Of a stretch of DNA of 64,000 bases, positions 16,525-24,476 are shown one piece after another. Positions within the stretch are counted from its first letter, which is position 1; every line of letters starts with the position of its first letter. Both the position numbers and the translations under genes were made by a program. Under the pieces are notes generated by a model, which saw nothing but the letters and a program-made list of their open reading frames with translations, had not been told where the DNA came from and did no database searches. Origin of the DNA: DASRDR01 sp963812945 [NCBI: uncultured Candidatus Rokubacteria bacterium] (GTDB lineage Bacteria; Methylomirabilota; Methylomirabilia; Rokubacteriales); the NCBI GenBank assembly GCA_963812945.1, contig CAWEXD010000008.1, positions 930,001-994,000 on the forward strand, in the 5' to 3' direction.

Positions 16525-17010
16525 ATGTCCGAGACTGGGAGCGTTCCTGACCTGGGAGGCCAGGTCCGGCCACTGATTCAGGCGCTGCCTGTCGGCTTGC
16601 AGCCGCGACTCATGGTAACGCTCGAGCGGGCGGCGGCCGTCCGATATCGCGTTTGGGCCGGGGCGTGTCCAGAGCCGGTGGACGCGGAAGGCTTACGAGC
16701 CTGTGCGGCTCGAGAAGAGGAAGTCGCGGCACGAATCGAAATGGCGTTTCCGCCCCAACCTGACGAGCAGCGCCACATCGGCGGTGTACTGCCCCAGATC
16801 GCTGAAGCATTTCGTTCGGCAATGGTCCAGCGTCCAGTGATTGCGCAGTACGCAATACAAGCTGCGGCTGAACGTCGCGGAGCGGCGTTCTGGCGCACGC
16901 TAGCCTCTTCGATCACTGACGCTTCTGTTCGTGAGATCCTCTCCGATTGCGCCGAACGCGAAGAGCGCAGCGCCGAGTTTCTCGAAGCAATTGTGAACCG
17001 GCACGGTTGA
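16525..17010 (+). CDS. Hypothetical helical protein
   Basis: The 161-residue product is predicted from its composition to be mostly helical, with long amphipathic stretches rich in Ala, Arg and Glu (CAAREEEVAARIEMAF and ILSDCAEREERSAEFLEAI). It has no signal peptide or membrane segment. The two-repeat helical look recalls ferritin-like or four-helix-bundle proteins, but I do not see a complete set of metal ligands and do not assign it. ATG at 16525 is preceded by an ideal ribosome site (AAGGAGGG at 16511-16518), so it is probably expressed. It lies between a degenerate attC-like hairpin and a binding-protein 3' relic, consistent with arrival as cassette cargo. Confidence 0.7.
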   Translation: MSETGSVPDLGGQVRPLIQALPVGLQPRLMVTLERAAAVRYRVWAGACPEPVDAEGLRACAAREEEVAARIEMAFPPQPDEQRHIGGVLPQIAEAFRSAMVQRPVIAQYAIQAAAERRGAAFWRTLASSITDASVREILSDCAEREERSAEFLEAIVNRHG

Positions 17011-17023
17011 CCTGTGCGCAGGG

Positions 17024-17104
17024 CTCAACCTCAAGAGCACCAAGGCGCTTGGATTGACGATTCCCCATCGCTGCTACAGGGGCTCGGACAGGATCATTGA
17101 GTAG
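17024..17104 (+). pseudogene. 3' relic of an ABC_sub_bind gene
   Basis: The 26 codons before TAG at 17102 read LNLKSTKALGLTIP, then a scrambled HRCYRGS, then DRIIE. This is the invariant C-terminus of the PF04392 family (NLKTAKALGLTIPPSLL..ADRVIE) with a small compensated frameshift. The gene body is absent: the preceding bases belong to the 16525-17010 gene. It marks a deleted or replaced paralogue. Confidence 0.65.
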
Positions 17105-17119
17105 CAGCCTGGGCGACCT

Positions 17120-17146
17120 GCCTAACTCAGCGCTCAGGCCGGACGG
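17120..17146 (+). other. Half attC-like site (left arm only)
   Basis: GCCTAAC at 17120-17126 fits the R'' consensus, followed by GCGCTCAGGCCGGA. This is nearly the reverse complement of the right arm of the good attC site (GCCTAAC, then GCGCTCAG, then GCCGGA). A matching R' core is not found downstream, so the site is truncated. It follows the ABC_sub_bind relic as an attC would follow a cassette gene. Confidence 0.45.
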
Positions 17147-17149
17147 CCC

Positions 17150-17599
17150 ATGAGCAGTCGACGGCCGGTCGAAGGCCTCGAGGAGCTGTACGGCACCTGG
17201 AAGCTGGTCAGCTGGACACGGCACCTCGTGGATGCGGGCGAGACGCTCGAGCCGTTCGGCGAGGCTCCGACCGGATTCCTGAGCTACGGCCGAGACGGTC
17301 GCGTGTTCTTCATGATGACGAAGCAGGATCGGACCAGGCCGAGGGACCTGACGAAGCTGACCGACACGGACCGGGCAGATCTCTACAACACGATCGTTGC
17401 GTATGGTGGAACGTTCACGTTCGACGGCCAGCGGGCCATACACAACGTCGACATCGCGTGGAACGAGGTCTGGTCCGGTACCGCGCAAGTACGCGATCTC
17501 GCCATGGACGGGCGCCGCCTCGTCATGAGCACGACTCCCCAGGCAGGGATCGATGGGAGGCGTAGCACCGGAGTGTTCGTCTGGGAAAGGCTTGGATAA
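17150..17599 (+). CDS. Lipocalin-like domain protein
   Basis: The 149-residue cytoplasmic product matches the lipocalin-like (Lipocalin_5) pattern: ELYGTWKLVSWTRHL at the start, GFLSYGRDGRVFFMM, AYGGTFTFDGQRAIHNVDIAWN in two neighbouring strands, and a closing RLVMSTTP. Such small beta-barrels often bind hydrophobic ligands or sit beside polyketide genes; here the function is unknown. ATG at 17150 lies just after a half attC site, and the stop is nine bases before the next gene, so the two may be cotranscribed. Confidence 0.8.
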   Translation: MSSRRPVEGLEELYGTWKLVSWTRHLVDAGETLEPFGEAPTGFLSYGRDGRVFFMMTKQDRTRPRDLTKLTDTDRADLYNTIVAYGGTFTFDGQRAIHNVDIAWNEVWSGTAQVRDLAMDGRRLVMSTTPQAGIDGRRSTGVFVWERLG

Positions 17600-17607
17600 A
17601 GAGAAAA

Positions 17608-18030
17608 ATGCGACTATCCAATTCGATGATCGTCAGCGCCGGGTTGGTGGCTTTGGTGTTCAGCCCGACGTCGATGGCGCAAGAGCAGAGTGCGGCAAAG
17701 CCCCCGCCACCTCTTCTGAGAGAGATCGTGCAAGGCATGCCCAGGGGCGAGAGACAGGAGGTGCGAGTCCTCACGGCGACCCTCAAGCCGGGCGAGAAGA
17801 CTCCGTTCCACACGCACCGCTTCCCCGTGACTGCCTACGTTCTGGAAGGCACGTTCACGCTGGAGATGGAGGGGCGCGGACCGGTCACGGTCAAAGCTGG
17901 CCAAGCGATAGTCGAACCGCCTCAGGTGAGGATGACGGGCTACAATCGCAGCAGCACCGAGCCCATGCGAGTCGTGATCTTCTACGTGAGCGATCCGGAC
18001 ACGCCGTTCCTGGACCCGGCGCATCATTGA
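17608..18030 (+). CDS. Exported cupin-domain protein
   Basis: The 140-residue product starts with a signal peptide (LSNSMIVSAGLVALVFSP, cleaved near SMAQE). The cupin core follows: PGEKTPFHTHRFPVTAYVLEG provides two His and later residues of motif 1, and the strand KAGQAIVEPPQVRMTGYNRS gives motif 2. It would be a small periplasmic metal-binding barrel; enzyme activity is unproven. A paralogous exported cupin occurs at 49403-49873. It directly follows the lipocalin-like gene with a weak ribosome site (AAAGAGAAAA). Confidence 0.82.
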   Translation: MRLSNSMIVSAGLVALVFSPTSMAQEQSAAKPPPPLLREIVQGMPRGERQEVRVLTATLKPGEKTPFHTHRFPVTAYVLEGTFTLEMEGRGPVTVKAGQAIVEPPQVRMTGYNRSSTEPMRVVIFYVSDPDTPFLDPAHH

Positions 18031-18054
18031 TCAACTGTTGAGGCTTCGGGTGGC

Positions 18055-19071
18055 GTGGACGCCCTGGCTGGGAGGCAGTTCGTGAGATCAATGCTTGCCG
18101 GCCTCGCGATTGTCGTTGCCCTCGCGCTCTCGGGTGGCCCGCGCGGCGCTGAGGGGCAGCCGGCCGCCCGGATCTATCGGATCGGGATGCTGGAGACACG
18201 CTCTGCCGGGCTCAACGCGGCCAACATCGATGCTTTCCGCCAAGGCTTGCGCGAGCTTGGGTACGTCGAAGGTCAGAACTTCGTGATCGAGTACCGGTCG
18301 TCGGAAGGCCGTGACGAACGATTCGGTGCCCTGGCGGACGAGCTGACTCGCTCGAGCATCGACGTCATTCTCACGCGGGGAACCCCGGCGGCGCTGGCGG
18401 CAAAGAAGGCGACGCGCACCATTCCGGTGGTCATGGCCGGCGCCGGCGATCCCGTCTCGTCCGGTCTTGTGGCCCAGCTCGGTCGCCCGGGTGGGAACGT
18501 GACGGGTCTGAGCAGTCTGATTCCCGCTCTCAATGCCAAGCGCCTCGAGCTGCTCAAGGAGCTGCTTCCGAAGCTGGCCCGGATCGGAGTCATGCTGAAC
18601 ATGGGGAACCCTGTCATCCCGGCTCAGTGGAGCGAGATCGAATCGACCGCGCGGTCCCTCGGTATCGAGCCGCAGCTTCTCGATGTGCGTCGTCCCGAAG
18701 ACGTGCGGCCGGCGTTCGAGACCGCCGTGAAGCGGCGCGCGGACGCCCTCTTCGTGGGCGTCGACGGGGTGACACAGGGTAATCTCCGGCTGATCGCCGA
18801 GCTCGTGGCCCAGCACCGGCTCCCATCGATCTATGGAGCCAGGGAGTACGTGGCCCTCGGAGGTTTGATGACGTACGGCGTGAGCGACGAATACATGTAT
18901 CATCGCGCCGCCTCCTTCGTTGATCGGATCCTCAAGGGCGCCAAGCCTGCCGAGCTCCCGGTCGAGCAACCGTCGCGGTTCGAACTGTTCATCAATCTCA
19001 GGGCTGCCAAGACTCTTGGCCTCACGATTCCGCCATCGCTGCTGCTCAGGGCGGATCGAGTCGTCGAATGA
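18055..19071 (+). CDS. ABC_sub_bind family solute-binding protein
   Basis: The 338-residue product has a signal peptide (MLAGLAIVVALALSGGPRG inside its first 35 residues), then RIYRIGMLETRSAG, LRELGYVEGQNFVIEYRSSE, AQLGRPGGNVTGLSS and the ending LGLTIPPSLLLRADRVVE. GTG at 18055 gives a 12-residue leader before the ATG at 18091, which would give a compact signal and may be the true start. This is the last of the six family members in the 6.3-19.1 kb region. No attC site follows it. It is a stand-alone periplasmic binder with unknown ligand. Confidence 0.88.
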   Translation: MDALAGRQFVRSMLAGLAIVVALALSGGPRGAEGQPAARIYRIGMLETRSAGLNAANIDAFRQGLRELGYVEGQNFVIEYRSSEGRDERFGALADELTRSSIDVILTRGTPAALAAKKATRTIPVVMAGAGDPVSSGLVAQLGRPGGNVTGLSSLIPALNAKRLELLKELLPKLARIGVMLNMGNPVIPAQWSEIESTARSLGIEPQLLDVRRPEDVRPAFETAVKRRADALFVGVDGVTQGNLRLIAELVAQHRLPSIYGAREYVALGGLMTYGVSDEYMYHRAASFVDRILKGAKPAELPVEQPSRFELFINLRAAKTLGLTIPPSLLLRADRVVE

Positions 19072-19158
19072 GAAGCGACGCGGCGCGGCGCGACAGCCAG
19101 GCGCAGTGAGCTCGGCGCGAGAGCGGTCAGTGACGCTGAACCCGAGAGGAGAGCGCGA

Positions 19159-20163
19159 ATGCGATTCGTGATGCTGGGGGCGGGAGCGATCGGAGGCGTG
19201 GTCGGAGGGCAGCTCGCCAAGGCGGGGCTCGACGTGCTGTTCGTCGACCCGCTGCAGGAGCACGCGGACGCGATCAACCGGGAGGGCCTCCACCTCCGCG
19301 GCGTCCACGGCCACCACGTCCTGCGGGTGCCGGCGGTGACCGACGTCAGCGCGGTCTCGTTCCGGGAAGGTGACGTCGTCGTGTGCTCCGTGAAGTCCTA
19401 CCACATGGACGCGGCGATGCGGGCTCTTCGCCAGGCGACCCCCCTGGACATCCCGGTGTTCTGCGCCCAGAACGGGATCCGGAACGAGGAGGTGGCCGCG
19501 CGCTACTTCCGGCGCGTGCACGGGGTGATGGTGCTGATCGGCGCCAAGCGCCTGGTTCCCGGCGAGGTGGTGCACACGGGCGCGGGCCCCCTCGGCGTCG
19601 GGCGCTGGCCCTCGGGCCTGTGCGAGGTCGCGCGCGAGGTCGTCCAGGCGGTCGCGAAGACGGACATTCCCGCCTACGCCACCGAGGAGATCGCCGTCCA
19701 CAAGTGGAACAAGATGGCGATCAACCTCAACAACGCAACGTTCGGGCTCCTGGGGCTCTCAGGGCAGGAGGCCCAGGCCGACCCGGAGGTCCGGGCGTTC
19801 ATGGCCGACGTCTACGAGGAAGGGGTCCGGGTCCTGCAGGCGGCCGGGATCCGGTTCGACGGGCCGCCAGGCAGCTCGATCGAGGACCGGATCCGGAGCC
19901 TCCGGGGGCCGGCGACGAACGTCACCGTTCCCGCCGACGAGGAGCCGCGGCACCGGCCGTCCCTCTGGCAGGACCTCCACCACGGCGGCGGCGAGGTCGA
20001 GGCCGACTGGTTCAACGGCGAGATCGTGCGGCTCGGTGAGGCGCACGGCGTGCCCACGCCCTACAACCGCCTCCTGCTGGAGCTGATCACCGGGATGGCC
20101 CGGGGGCGCGAGCGCCCCGGGCGCTACACGCTGACCGACCTGCGCGCGCGGCTGTCCGGCTGA
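19159..20163 (+). CDS. Ketopantoate reductase family (ApbA/PanE-like) dehydrogenase
   Basis: The 334-residue product has the N-terminal NADPH site MLGAGAIGGVVGGQLAKAG, the CSVKSYHM and QNGIRNE segments, and the C-terminal catalytic block HKWNKMAINLNNAT with its conserved lysine, followed by PSLWQDLHHGGGEVEADWFNG. The family reduces 2-oxo acids, classically ketopantoate. Here it leads a catabolic block with an aldolase and an FAH hydrolase, so a role in 2-keto or hydroxy-acid degradation is more likely than pantothenate synthesis. ATG at 19159 has a GAGAGGAGAG ribosome site. It is spaced 15 bases from the next gene. Confidence 0.87.
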   Translation: MRFVMLGAGAIGGVVGGQLAKAGLDVLFVDPLQEHADAINREGLHLRGVHGHHVLRVPAVTDVSAVSFREGDVVVCSVKSYHMDAAMRALRQATPLDIPVFCAQNGIRNEEVAARYFRRVHGVMVLIGAKRLVPGEVVHTGAGPLGVGRWPSGLCEVAREVVQAVAKTDIPAYATEEIAVHKWNKMAINLNNATFGLLGLSGQEAQADPEVRAFMADVYEEGVRVLQAAGIRFDGPPGSSIEDRIRSLRGPATNVTVPADEEPRHRPSLWQDLHHGGGEVEADWFNGEIVRLGEAHGVPTPYNRLLLELITGMARGRERPGRYTLTDLRARLSG

Positions 20164-20178
20164 GCGCCCGGGAATCGC

Positions 20179-20976
20179 ATGGCGCGACCGAATCGCCTCC
20201 GAGAGAAGCTGGCCGCCGGGCGGACCTGCGTGGGTCCGCTCTTCCAGGAATTCTGGTCCCCGGAGCTCTTCGAGTTCTGTGCCCTTGCCGGGTTCGACTT
20301 CGTCATCGCCGACGGCGAGCACGCCGGGGTGGACCCCCAGACGGTGCGCGGTCTGGCTCGCGCCGCCCAGGGGGCGGGGGCGACTGCGCTCCTGCGCGTG
20401 CCGAACGGCGAGGCCTCGCTCGTCCTCCGCTACCTCGACGCTGGCGTCGAGGGGCTGATCCTCCCGCACTGCAACTCCGCCGCCGATGCCGAGGCGTTCG
20501 TGAGCGCCTGCCGCTATCCGCCCCGCGGGATCCGCGGCGCGGCGAGCTCGAGCCGGGCAGCGGGGTACGGCTTCACCCAGACACCCCTCGAGCATCTCGA
20601 GCAATCGGACCGCGAGGTGCTGTGCCTCGGGCTGATCGAGGAGCCCCGCGCGGTGGAGGCCCTGCCGGAGATCCTCCGGGTGGACGGGCTGGACGGGTGC
20701 TTCGTCGGAGCCGGGGACATGGCGCTCATCCTGGGCCGCCAGTACTTCGGCGGCGCCACGATGCATCCCGAGGTGCGGCGGCTGGTCGACCGGGCCATCG
20801 ACCTCACGCTCGGGGCGGGGAAGGTCGTGATGTACCCGGCGGCGACCGGCGTCGAGGCGCGCGCCATGAGTCAGCGCGGCGTCCGGCTCATCACCATGAA
20901 CTTCGGGGCGTCGCTGGCCCGGCGGGCCATCTCGGAGTACCTCGGAGCGCTCCGTGGGGAGTCGGACGGCCGGTAG
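20179..20976 (+). CDS. HpcH/HpaI family aldolase
   Basis: The 265-residue TIM-barrel protein has LREKLAAGRTCVGPLFQEF at the start, DFVIADGEHAGVD carrying the conserved acidic and His residues, ALLRVPNGEASLVLRYLDAG, a metal-ligand Glu in GLIEEPRAVE and the loop GAGDMALILG. Members split or form 4-hydroxy-2-keto acids with a divalent metal and pyruvate. It follows the ketopantoate-reductase-like gene and precedes the FAH gene, which suggests a pathway that cleaves hydroxy-keto acids. A second member of the family lies at 55619-56383. Confidence 0.88.
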   Translation: MARPNRLREKLAAGRTCVGPLFQEFWSPELFEFCALAGFDFVIADGEHAGVDPQTVRGLARAAQGAGATALLRVPNGEASLVLRYLDAGVEGLILPHCNSAADAEAFVSACRYPPRGIRGAASSSRAAGYGFTQTPLEHLEQSDREVLCLGLIEEPRAVEALPEILRVDGLDGCFVGAGDMALILGRQYFGGATMHPEVRRLVDRAIDLTLGAGKVVMYPAATGVEARAMSQRGVRLITMNFGASLARRAISEYLGALRGESDGR

Positions 20977-21078
20977 GCGGTGCGGCTCCTCCCCGAGTGC
21001 CTCCCGAGTGCTCGTTAGTGTAATCTTGAGGGCACGGCGCGGCCGAGCCCTCGGCCCGCCAGCCCCTGGAGGAGCCGA

Positions 21079-21762
21079 ATGGACTACGTGATTCCCATGC
21101 AGCCCGTCCCATCTCTGGCCGTGGAGGGGGTCGGCGGGCGGTTCCCGGTCCACCGCATCTACTGCGTGGGGCGGAACTACGCCGAGCACGCGCGCGAGAT
21201 GGGCCATGACCCCGACCGCGAGCCGCCGTTCTTCTTCATGAAGCCCGCGGATGCCATCGTCACCGACGGGGAGTTCCGCTATCCGTCCCACAGCAGCGAC
21301 GTGCACCACGAGCTCGAGCTGGTCGTGGCGCTTGGCTCGGGCGGGGCCGGGATCCCGGCCGCGCGCGCCCTGGACCTCGTCTACGGTTACGCGGTCGGGC
21401 TCGACATGACGCGGCGGGACCTCCAGGCCGAGGCCAAGAAGATGGGCCGGCCGTGGGACACCGGCAAGGCCTTCGACGGCTCGGCGCCCTGCTCCGCCGT
21501 GCGCCGCGCCTCGGAGATCGGCCACCCCGAGAAGGGCGCGGTGTGGCTCGAGGTGAACGGCAAGGCCCGTCAGCGGGGTGAACTGAGCCAGCTGATCTGG
21601 AAGATCCCGGAGATGATCGCCTACCTGTCCACGCTCTTCACCCTGGCGCCGGGCGACCTGATCTTCACGGGCACGCCGGCCGGCGTCGGGCCGGTCGAGC
21701 GGGGCGACGTCCTGAAGGGCGCCGTGGAAGGCGTCGGGACGCTGGCCGTGCGCGTCGTCTAG
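21079..21762 (+). CDS. Fumarylacetoacetate hydrolase family protein
   Basis: The 227-residue product has the single-domain FAH pattern: [27 protein letters not shown], the metal-binding [25 protein letters not shown] and [16 protein letters not shown]. This family hydrolyses C-C bonds in acylpyruvates such as maleylpyruvate or decarboxylates oxaloacetate. ATG at 21079 follows TGGAGGAG. It closes the catabolic trio and precedes the ABC importer, whose cargo may be the pathway substrate (inference). Confidence 0.88.
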   Translation: MDYVIPMQPVPSLAVEGVGGRFPVHRIYCVGRNYAEHAREMGHDPDREPPFFFMKPADAIVTDGEFRYPSHSSDVHHELELVVALGSGGAGIPAARALDLVYGYAVGLDMTRRDLQAEAKKMGRPWDTGKAFDGSAPCSAVRRASEIGHPEKGAVWLEVNGKARQRGELSQLIWKIPEMIAYLSTLFTLAPGDLIFTGTPAGVGPVERGDVLKGAVEGVGTLAVRVV

Positions 21763-21832
21763 GAAGGACGCACGCGCTGCCGCGCAGTCGGGCGGCGGCG
21801 CCACGAATCCACACGTCACGAGGAGGGAAGCC

Positions 21833-22825
21833 ATGCGAGTGCGGAGCCGCCGGTTGTCCATCGCCGTCGTCGCGCTGGTCGGGGTCCTCGCGATCCTGGC
21901 CGGCAGCGCCTGGAGCCAGGGACCCACGAAGATTCGCTACGCGCTGGGCGACGTCGTCGGCATCGACGACCTGCCGCTCCTCATCGCGGCCGAGCGGGCC
22001 AAGGCCCGCGGGGTCGAGGTGGAGATCACCGCGTTCAAGAGCGAGGAGCTTGCCACCCTAGCGGTCATCAACGGCCAGGCCGACGTCGGCCAGGGCACGC
22101 CGTACGCGGCGATCCAGAAGGTCAACGTGCCGATCCGGTTCTTCTACCAGCTGAGCACCCTCCAGTTCTTCCCGATCGTCAGCAAGGAGGCCTACAAGGG
22201 CTGGAAGGACCTGGACGGCCAGGAGATCGCGGTCCAGGGGCGGGGCTCCGGCACCGAGGCGATCATGGTTTTGGCGGCCAAGCAGCACGGCATCAAGTAC
22301 AAGAGCGTCAGCTACGTGCCGGGATCGCAGGTGCGCGGCCTCGCGCTACTGAAGGGGACCATCAAGGCGTCGATCCTCGACGGGCCGAACACGAAGTTCG
22401 TCATGAAGGAGGCGCCGGACAAGTTCCTCGTCCTGCCGCTCGGCGAGCTGAAGGCGAGCGACGAGGCCCTCTTCGCGACCAGCGCCTTCCTCGAGAAGAA
22501 CCAGGCCGCGGTCTCCGTGCTGCTGGAGGAGCTCTTGAAGGCGAACCGCGCGATCAACGCGAACCCGGGCTTCGCCGTCGAGGAGCGCAAGCGGCTCGGG
22601 CTGCTGAAGGACCTGCCCGAGAAGCTGGAGGCCGAGGTGCTGCCGTACTACGAGGAAGGGGTCAAGGGCGGCATCTTCCCGGCGGACGGCGGCGCGGCGA
22701 AAGCCGCCGCCAACGACATCGAGTTCTTCACCCTGGCCGGCCAGATCAAGGGTGACGGCGTGAAGGCCGAGGACTTCTGGAACTTCACCGCGCTGAAGGC
22801 GGCGTTGTCGAAGGTCGGGTCGTGA
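21833..22825 (+). CDS. ABC transporter substrate-binding protein (NMT1/SsuA/TauA type)
   Basis: The 330-residue product has a signal peptide (RRLSIAVVALVGVLAILAG, cleaved near AWSQG). It then shows the type II binding-protein pattern KIRYALGDVVGIDDLPLLIA, INGQADVGQGTPYAAIQKV and GQEIAVQGRGSGTEAI. Relatives bind sulfonates, nitrate, pyrimidines or aromatic acids. ATG at 21833 follows GAGGAGGGAAG. It heads an operon with permease, ATPase and second permease, and lies just after the aldolase/FAH genes. Confidence 0.88.
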   Translation: MRVRSRRLSIAVVALVGVLAILAGSAWSQGPTKIRYALGDVVGIDDLPLLIAAERAKARGVEVEITAFKSEELATLAVINGQADVGQGTPYAAIQKVNVPIRFFYQLSTLQFFPIVSKEAYKGWKDLDGQEIAVQGRGSGTEAIMVLAAKQHGIKYKSVSYVPGSQVRGLALLKGTIKASILDGPNTKFVMKEAPDKFLVLPLGELKASDEALFATSAFLEKNQAAVSVLLEELLKANRAINANPGFAVEERKRLGLLKDLPEKLEAEVLPYYEEGVKGGIFPADGGAAKAAANDIEFFTLAGQIKGDGVKAEDFWNFTALKAALSKVGS

Positions 22826-22832
22826 CGGGAGC

Positions 22833-23591
22833 GTGACCACCGGGACGGCGCGCCAGGCCCTCTGGGTCGGCGCGTCGTTCGCGCTCTTCTTTGGTCTCTG
22901 GGAGTGGGCGGGGCGGTGGCCGCTCAGCCCCGCCTTCCCGTCGTTCAGCCAGACCGTCCTGGCGCTCGGGCGCATGGCGATGGACGGCTCGCTCGTCCGG
23001 GCGTATGCGTCCACGCTCCAGCCCCTCGTCATCGGCGTCGCCATCTCGGCGGTCATCGGGGTCGGGGCGGGGGTGGCGATGGGGCTCAGCCGCTCGGTGG
23101 AGTGGCTGACGCTGCCCGTCTTCGTGATCGCCCAGGCCGCCCCGATGGCCGCGGTCATCCCGCTGATCACGTACATCTACGGCATCGGGCTCACCGCCAA
23201 GGTCCTGGCGGTGACCGTGCTGGCGATTCCCGTGATCGCCATGAACTCGTACAAGGGCATCCGGAACACGTCGCCGTCGCTCCTCGAGATGTGCCGGGCC
23301 TTCCTGGGCACCCGGCGCCAGGCGGTGTGGAAGATCGTCCTGCCGCACGCGGCCGGCCTGATCTTCGTGGGGCTGCGGCTGGGCGTCGCGATGGGGTTCA
23401 TCGGCGTGGTGATCGCCGAGCTCCTGATCACGCCCACGGGCATCGGCGACCTGATCACCTACCACTCGTCGGTGGCGGACTTCCCGGAGATGTTCGCGGC
23501 GATCGCGTCCATCGTCGCGCTCGGCGCCCTGACGATCTACGGGTTCGAGCGGCTCGAGCACCGGCTCTTCCCGCCCGAGATCCGGGGCTGA
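22833..23591 (+). CDS. ABC transporter permease (SsuC/TauC type)
   Basis: The 252-residue membrane protein has about six spans and the BPD_transp_1 coupling loop SLLEMCRAFLGTRRQAVWKIVLPHA, the EAA-like region of the family. GTG at 22833 starts seven bases after the binding-protein stop. It would form part of the membrane channel for the adjacent binding protein. A second permease (24466-25239) follows the ATPase, so the channel may be a heterodimer. Confidence 0.87.
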   Translation: MTTGTARQALWVGASFALFFGLWEWAGRWPLSPAFPSFSQTVLALGRMAMDGSLVRAYASTLQPLVIGVAISAVIGVGAGVAMGLSRSVEWLTLPVFVIAQAAPMAAVIPLITYIYGIGLTAKVLAVTVLAIPVIAMNSYKGIRNTSPSLLEMCRAFLGTRRQAVWKIVLPHAAGLIFVGLRLGVAMGFIGVVIAELLITPTGIGDLITYHSSVADFPEMFAAIASIVALGALTIYGFERLEHRLFPPEIRG

Positions 23592-23602
23592 CGGCGTGAC
23601 GC

Positions 23603-23636
23603 CACAGGCCGGAGCTCCACAGGCCGCCACAGGCCG
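23603..23636 (+). repeat. Three short direct repeats of CACAGGCCG
   Basis: CACAGGCCG occurs at 23603, 23618 and 23628 in the 120-base gap between permease and ATPase genes. It probably arose by slippage; no function is evident. GTCCGAT is also repeated shortly after. Confidence 0.6.
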
Positions 23637-23711
23637 AAGGCCGTCCGATAAGACCCGTCCGATCAACTCCCGCGGAGCCCCGCAGGCGGAAGGTCGCTCG
23701 AGGATCGCCCC

Positions 23712-24476
23712 GTGACTGAGGCAGCGGTCGAGGTTCGGGGCGTCGGCAAGCGGTACGGGACCGGCGTCGAGGCCCTCCGCGACGTTGCCGTGAGCTTCCC
23801 GCGGGGGCGGCTGACGACCCTCCTCGGGCCGAGCGGGTGCGGCAAGACGACGCTCCTCAAGATCATCGCCGGTCTCGTCACGCCGACCGCCGGCGAGGTC
23901 CTGGTCCAGGGGCGGCGGGTCGAGGGCCCCGGCCCGGAGCGCGCGTTCGTCTTCCAGGACTTCGCCCTCCTGCCGTGGGCGACCGTGGTCCGGAACGTCG
24001 CGTTCGGCCTCGAGCTGCGCGGCGTGCCGTCGGAGGCCCGGGAGGCCGCGGCGCGCCGCTGGATCACCGAGGTCGGGCTCACCGGATTCGAGCAGAGCTA
24101 CCCGCACCAGCTCTCGGGCGGGATGCGCCAGCGGGTGGGCCTGGCGCGCGCGCTCGCGGTCGACGCGGACATCGTCCTCATGGACGAGCCCTTCTCGGCC
24201 GTGGACGAGCAGACGCGGCGGAAGTTCCAGGAGGACCTCCTGGTCCTGCTCCGCGACCACGGCCGGACCGTGATCTTCGTGACCCACAGCATCGAGGAGG
24301 CCGTCTACCTCTCCGACCAGATCGTGCTGCTGACCCCGCGGCCGGGGACGGTCCACCGGATCGTCCAGCCGAGCGTGGATCGGGGCCGGCGGAACCCGGA
24401 CGAGATCCGCCGCGACAAGGGCTATCTCGACGCGGTCGACGAGATCTGGCAGGAGCTCAAGCGCCATGTGGGGTGA
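23712..24476 (+). CDS. ABC transporter ATP-binding protein (SsuB/TauB type)
   Basis: The 254-residue ATPase has Walker A GPSGCGKT, Q-loop VFQDFALLPW, signature LSGGMRQRVGLARAL, Walker B DIVLMDEPFSAVD and switch His in IFVTHSIEEAVYLSD. GTG at 23712 is taken as start. The 120-base gap before it is unusually long for this otherwise tight operon and contains short repeats. It overlaps the next permease gene by eleven bases, so both are probably translated together. Confidence 0.9.
   Translation: MTEAAVEVRGVGKRYGTGVEALRDVAVSFPRGRLTTLLGPSGCGKTTLLKIIAGLVTPTAGEVLVQGRRVEGPGPERAFVFQDFALLPWATVVRNVAFGLELRGVPSEAREAAARRWITEVGLTGFEQSYPHQLSGGMRQRVGLARALAVDADIVLMDEPFSAVDEQTRRKFQEDLLVLLRDHGRTVIFVTHSIEEAVYLSDQIVLLTPRPGTVHRIVQPSVDRGRRNPDEIRRDKGYLDAVDEIWQELKRHVG

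Noticed and set aside
23592-23711. Small gene or regulatory RNA in the permease-ATPase gap
   Set aside because: Only short direct repeats are visible; no start with ribosome site and no stable structure.
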